Source of the DNA: Verrucomicrobiota bacterium
GTDB taxonomy: Bacteria > Verrucomicrobiota > Verrucomicrobiia > Methylacidiphilales > Verrucolacustridaceae
Length of the DNA stretch: 6,120 bases
Reading direction: 5' to 3'
Assembly: GCA_010025475.1 (NCBI GenBank)
Contig: RGTE01000067.1
Location: forward strand, 1-6,120
Shown piece by piece: positions 5,824 to 6,120 of this stretch. Position numbers and translations under genes: made by a program. Every line of letters starts with the position of its first letter. The stretch's first letter is position 1. The notes below the pieces were generated by a model. The model made no database searches, had not been told where the DNA came from, and was given only the letters and a program-made list of their open reading frames with translations.

Positions 5824-6120
5824 CTATGCCCGCCGGTTTGGGGGCATCTTGCGAAGGGCCCGGAGCAGGTCGCCCGCCCTCTGCAGACCCCGATCCTGGG
5901 GCGGACGCTTGATCTCCAACTCCTTCTGGGACAAAGAGGAGGACAAGATCTCCTCCGCGTCTGCCTCATCCTCTTGGATGAGGGTCGATTCCCTCGCCCG
6001 CTTGATGGGGGGAACCTCCGCGATCGTGCTGGCAATGGTCATCTCCCCCCCCGTCCAGATTTCCGCATCTGTGTAATTGCCGCCGCTCACACCCAAGTCC
6101 GGGGGCAAGGGTCGACCGGA
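5824..6120 (-). CDS. Hypothetical protein, C-terminal part (5' end outside window)
   Basis: The frame is open from the right edge to a TAG at 5824-5826, giving 98 codons. I do not recognise the family. The visible sequence has a Gly/Pro-rich start (LPPDLGVSGGNYTDAEIWTGG), then MTIASTIAEVPPIKRARES, a strongly acidic patch (QEDEADAEEIL) and a basic, probably helical end (RAGDLLRALRKMPPNRRA). No membrane segment or signal peptide is seen, and composition suggests partial disorder. It may be the end of a longer protein. Internal starts at TTG 6108 or ATG 6042 are possible, giving 94 or 72 residues, and ATG 6042 has a G-rich run directly against it. It is on the same strand as the fusion gene and 49 bp upstream of it, so it may be in the same operon. 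Confidence 0.5.
   Translation of the reverse strand, partial: SGRPLPPDLGVSGGNYTDAEIWTGGEMTIASTIAEVPPIKRARESTLIQEDEADAEEILSSSLSQKELEIKRPPQDRGLQRAGDLLRALRKMPPNRRA

Noticed and set aside
3690..5912. 740-codon open frame on the plus strand covering the whole fusion gene
   Set aside because: It is the antisense shadow of a GC-rich gene. Its translation is Arg/His/Pro-rich with no recognisable domain, while the minus strand encodes three well-conserved families.
1..6120. CRISPR array, insertion sequence, tRNA or rRNA, or phage-defence system
   Set aside because: No spaced repeats of 20-40 bp, transposase, terminal inverted repeats, cloverleaf or defence-family motifs were seen; the content is housekeeping-type genes.

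Overview
The window is compact, GC-rich bacterial chromosome with most genes on the minus strand. Gene content (a redoxin with DCPFVKKHY and YGCSVKY motifs, a DUF721/DciA-like protein, a multidomain GlyA fusion) fits a PVC-type bacterium, perhaps Verrucomicrobiota. That placement is from recalled family distributions and is tentative; no rRNA or tRNA is visible.

Layout. At the right edge a minus-strand ORF of unrecognised function (5824 to the edge) precedes the central gene, 3600-5774. This encodes 724 residues in three fused parts: a low-molecular-weight protein tyrosine phosphatase, an RpiB-like domain, and a complete serine hydroxymethyltransferase (GlyA). A small DUF971 gene (3287-3589, TTG start) follows after 10 bp. 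A UMF1/Atg22-type MFS transporter (GTG start) follows 16 bp after that, so these three probably form one transcription unit. After a gap of about 100 bp comes a DUF721/DciA-like gene (1240-1947). It converges on a plus-strand gene for an exported redoxin (553-1149). The redoxin gene is divergent from a DinG-family helicase gene, of which only the N-terminal 125 residues are present (377 to 1).

Main points. (1) The phosphatase-RpiB-GlyA fusion follows the order of the separate Bacillus subtilis genes ywlE, ywlF (rpiB), ywlG and glyA, with ywlG absent. (2) Its RpiB segment aligns without gaps to the E. coli RpiB active-site regions but has lost Cys66, His99 and His10, while keeping both phosphate-binding arginines. 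It is therefore predicted to be a pseudoenzyme or a repurposed phosphate-ligand domain, next to intact phosphatase and SHMT domains. (3) The MFS gene carries a perfect 7-bp tandem duplication that frameshifts its last 38 codons. The shifted stop happens to give the same protein length, so the defect is easy to miss.
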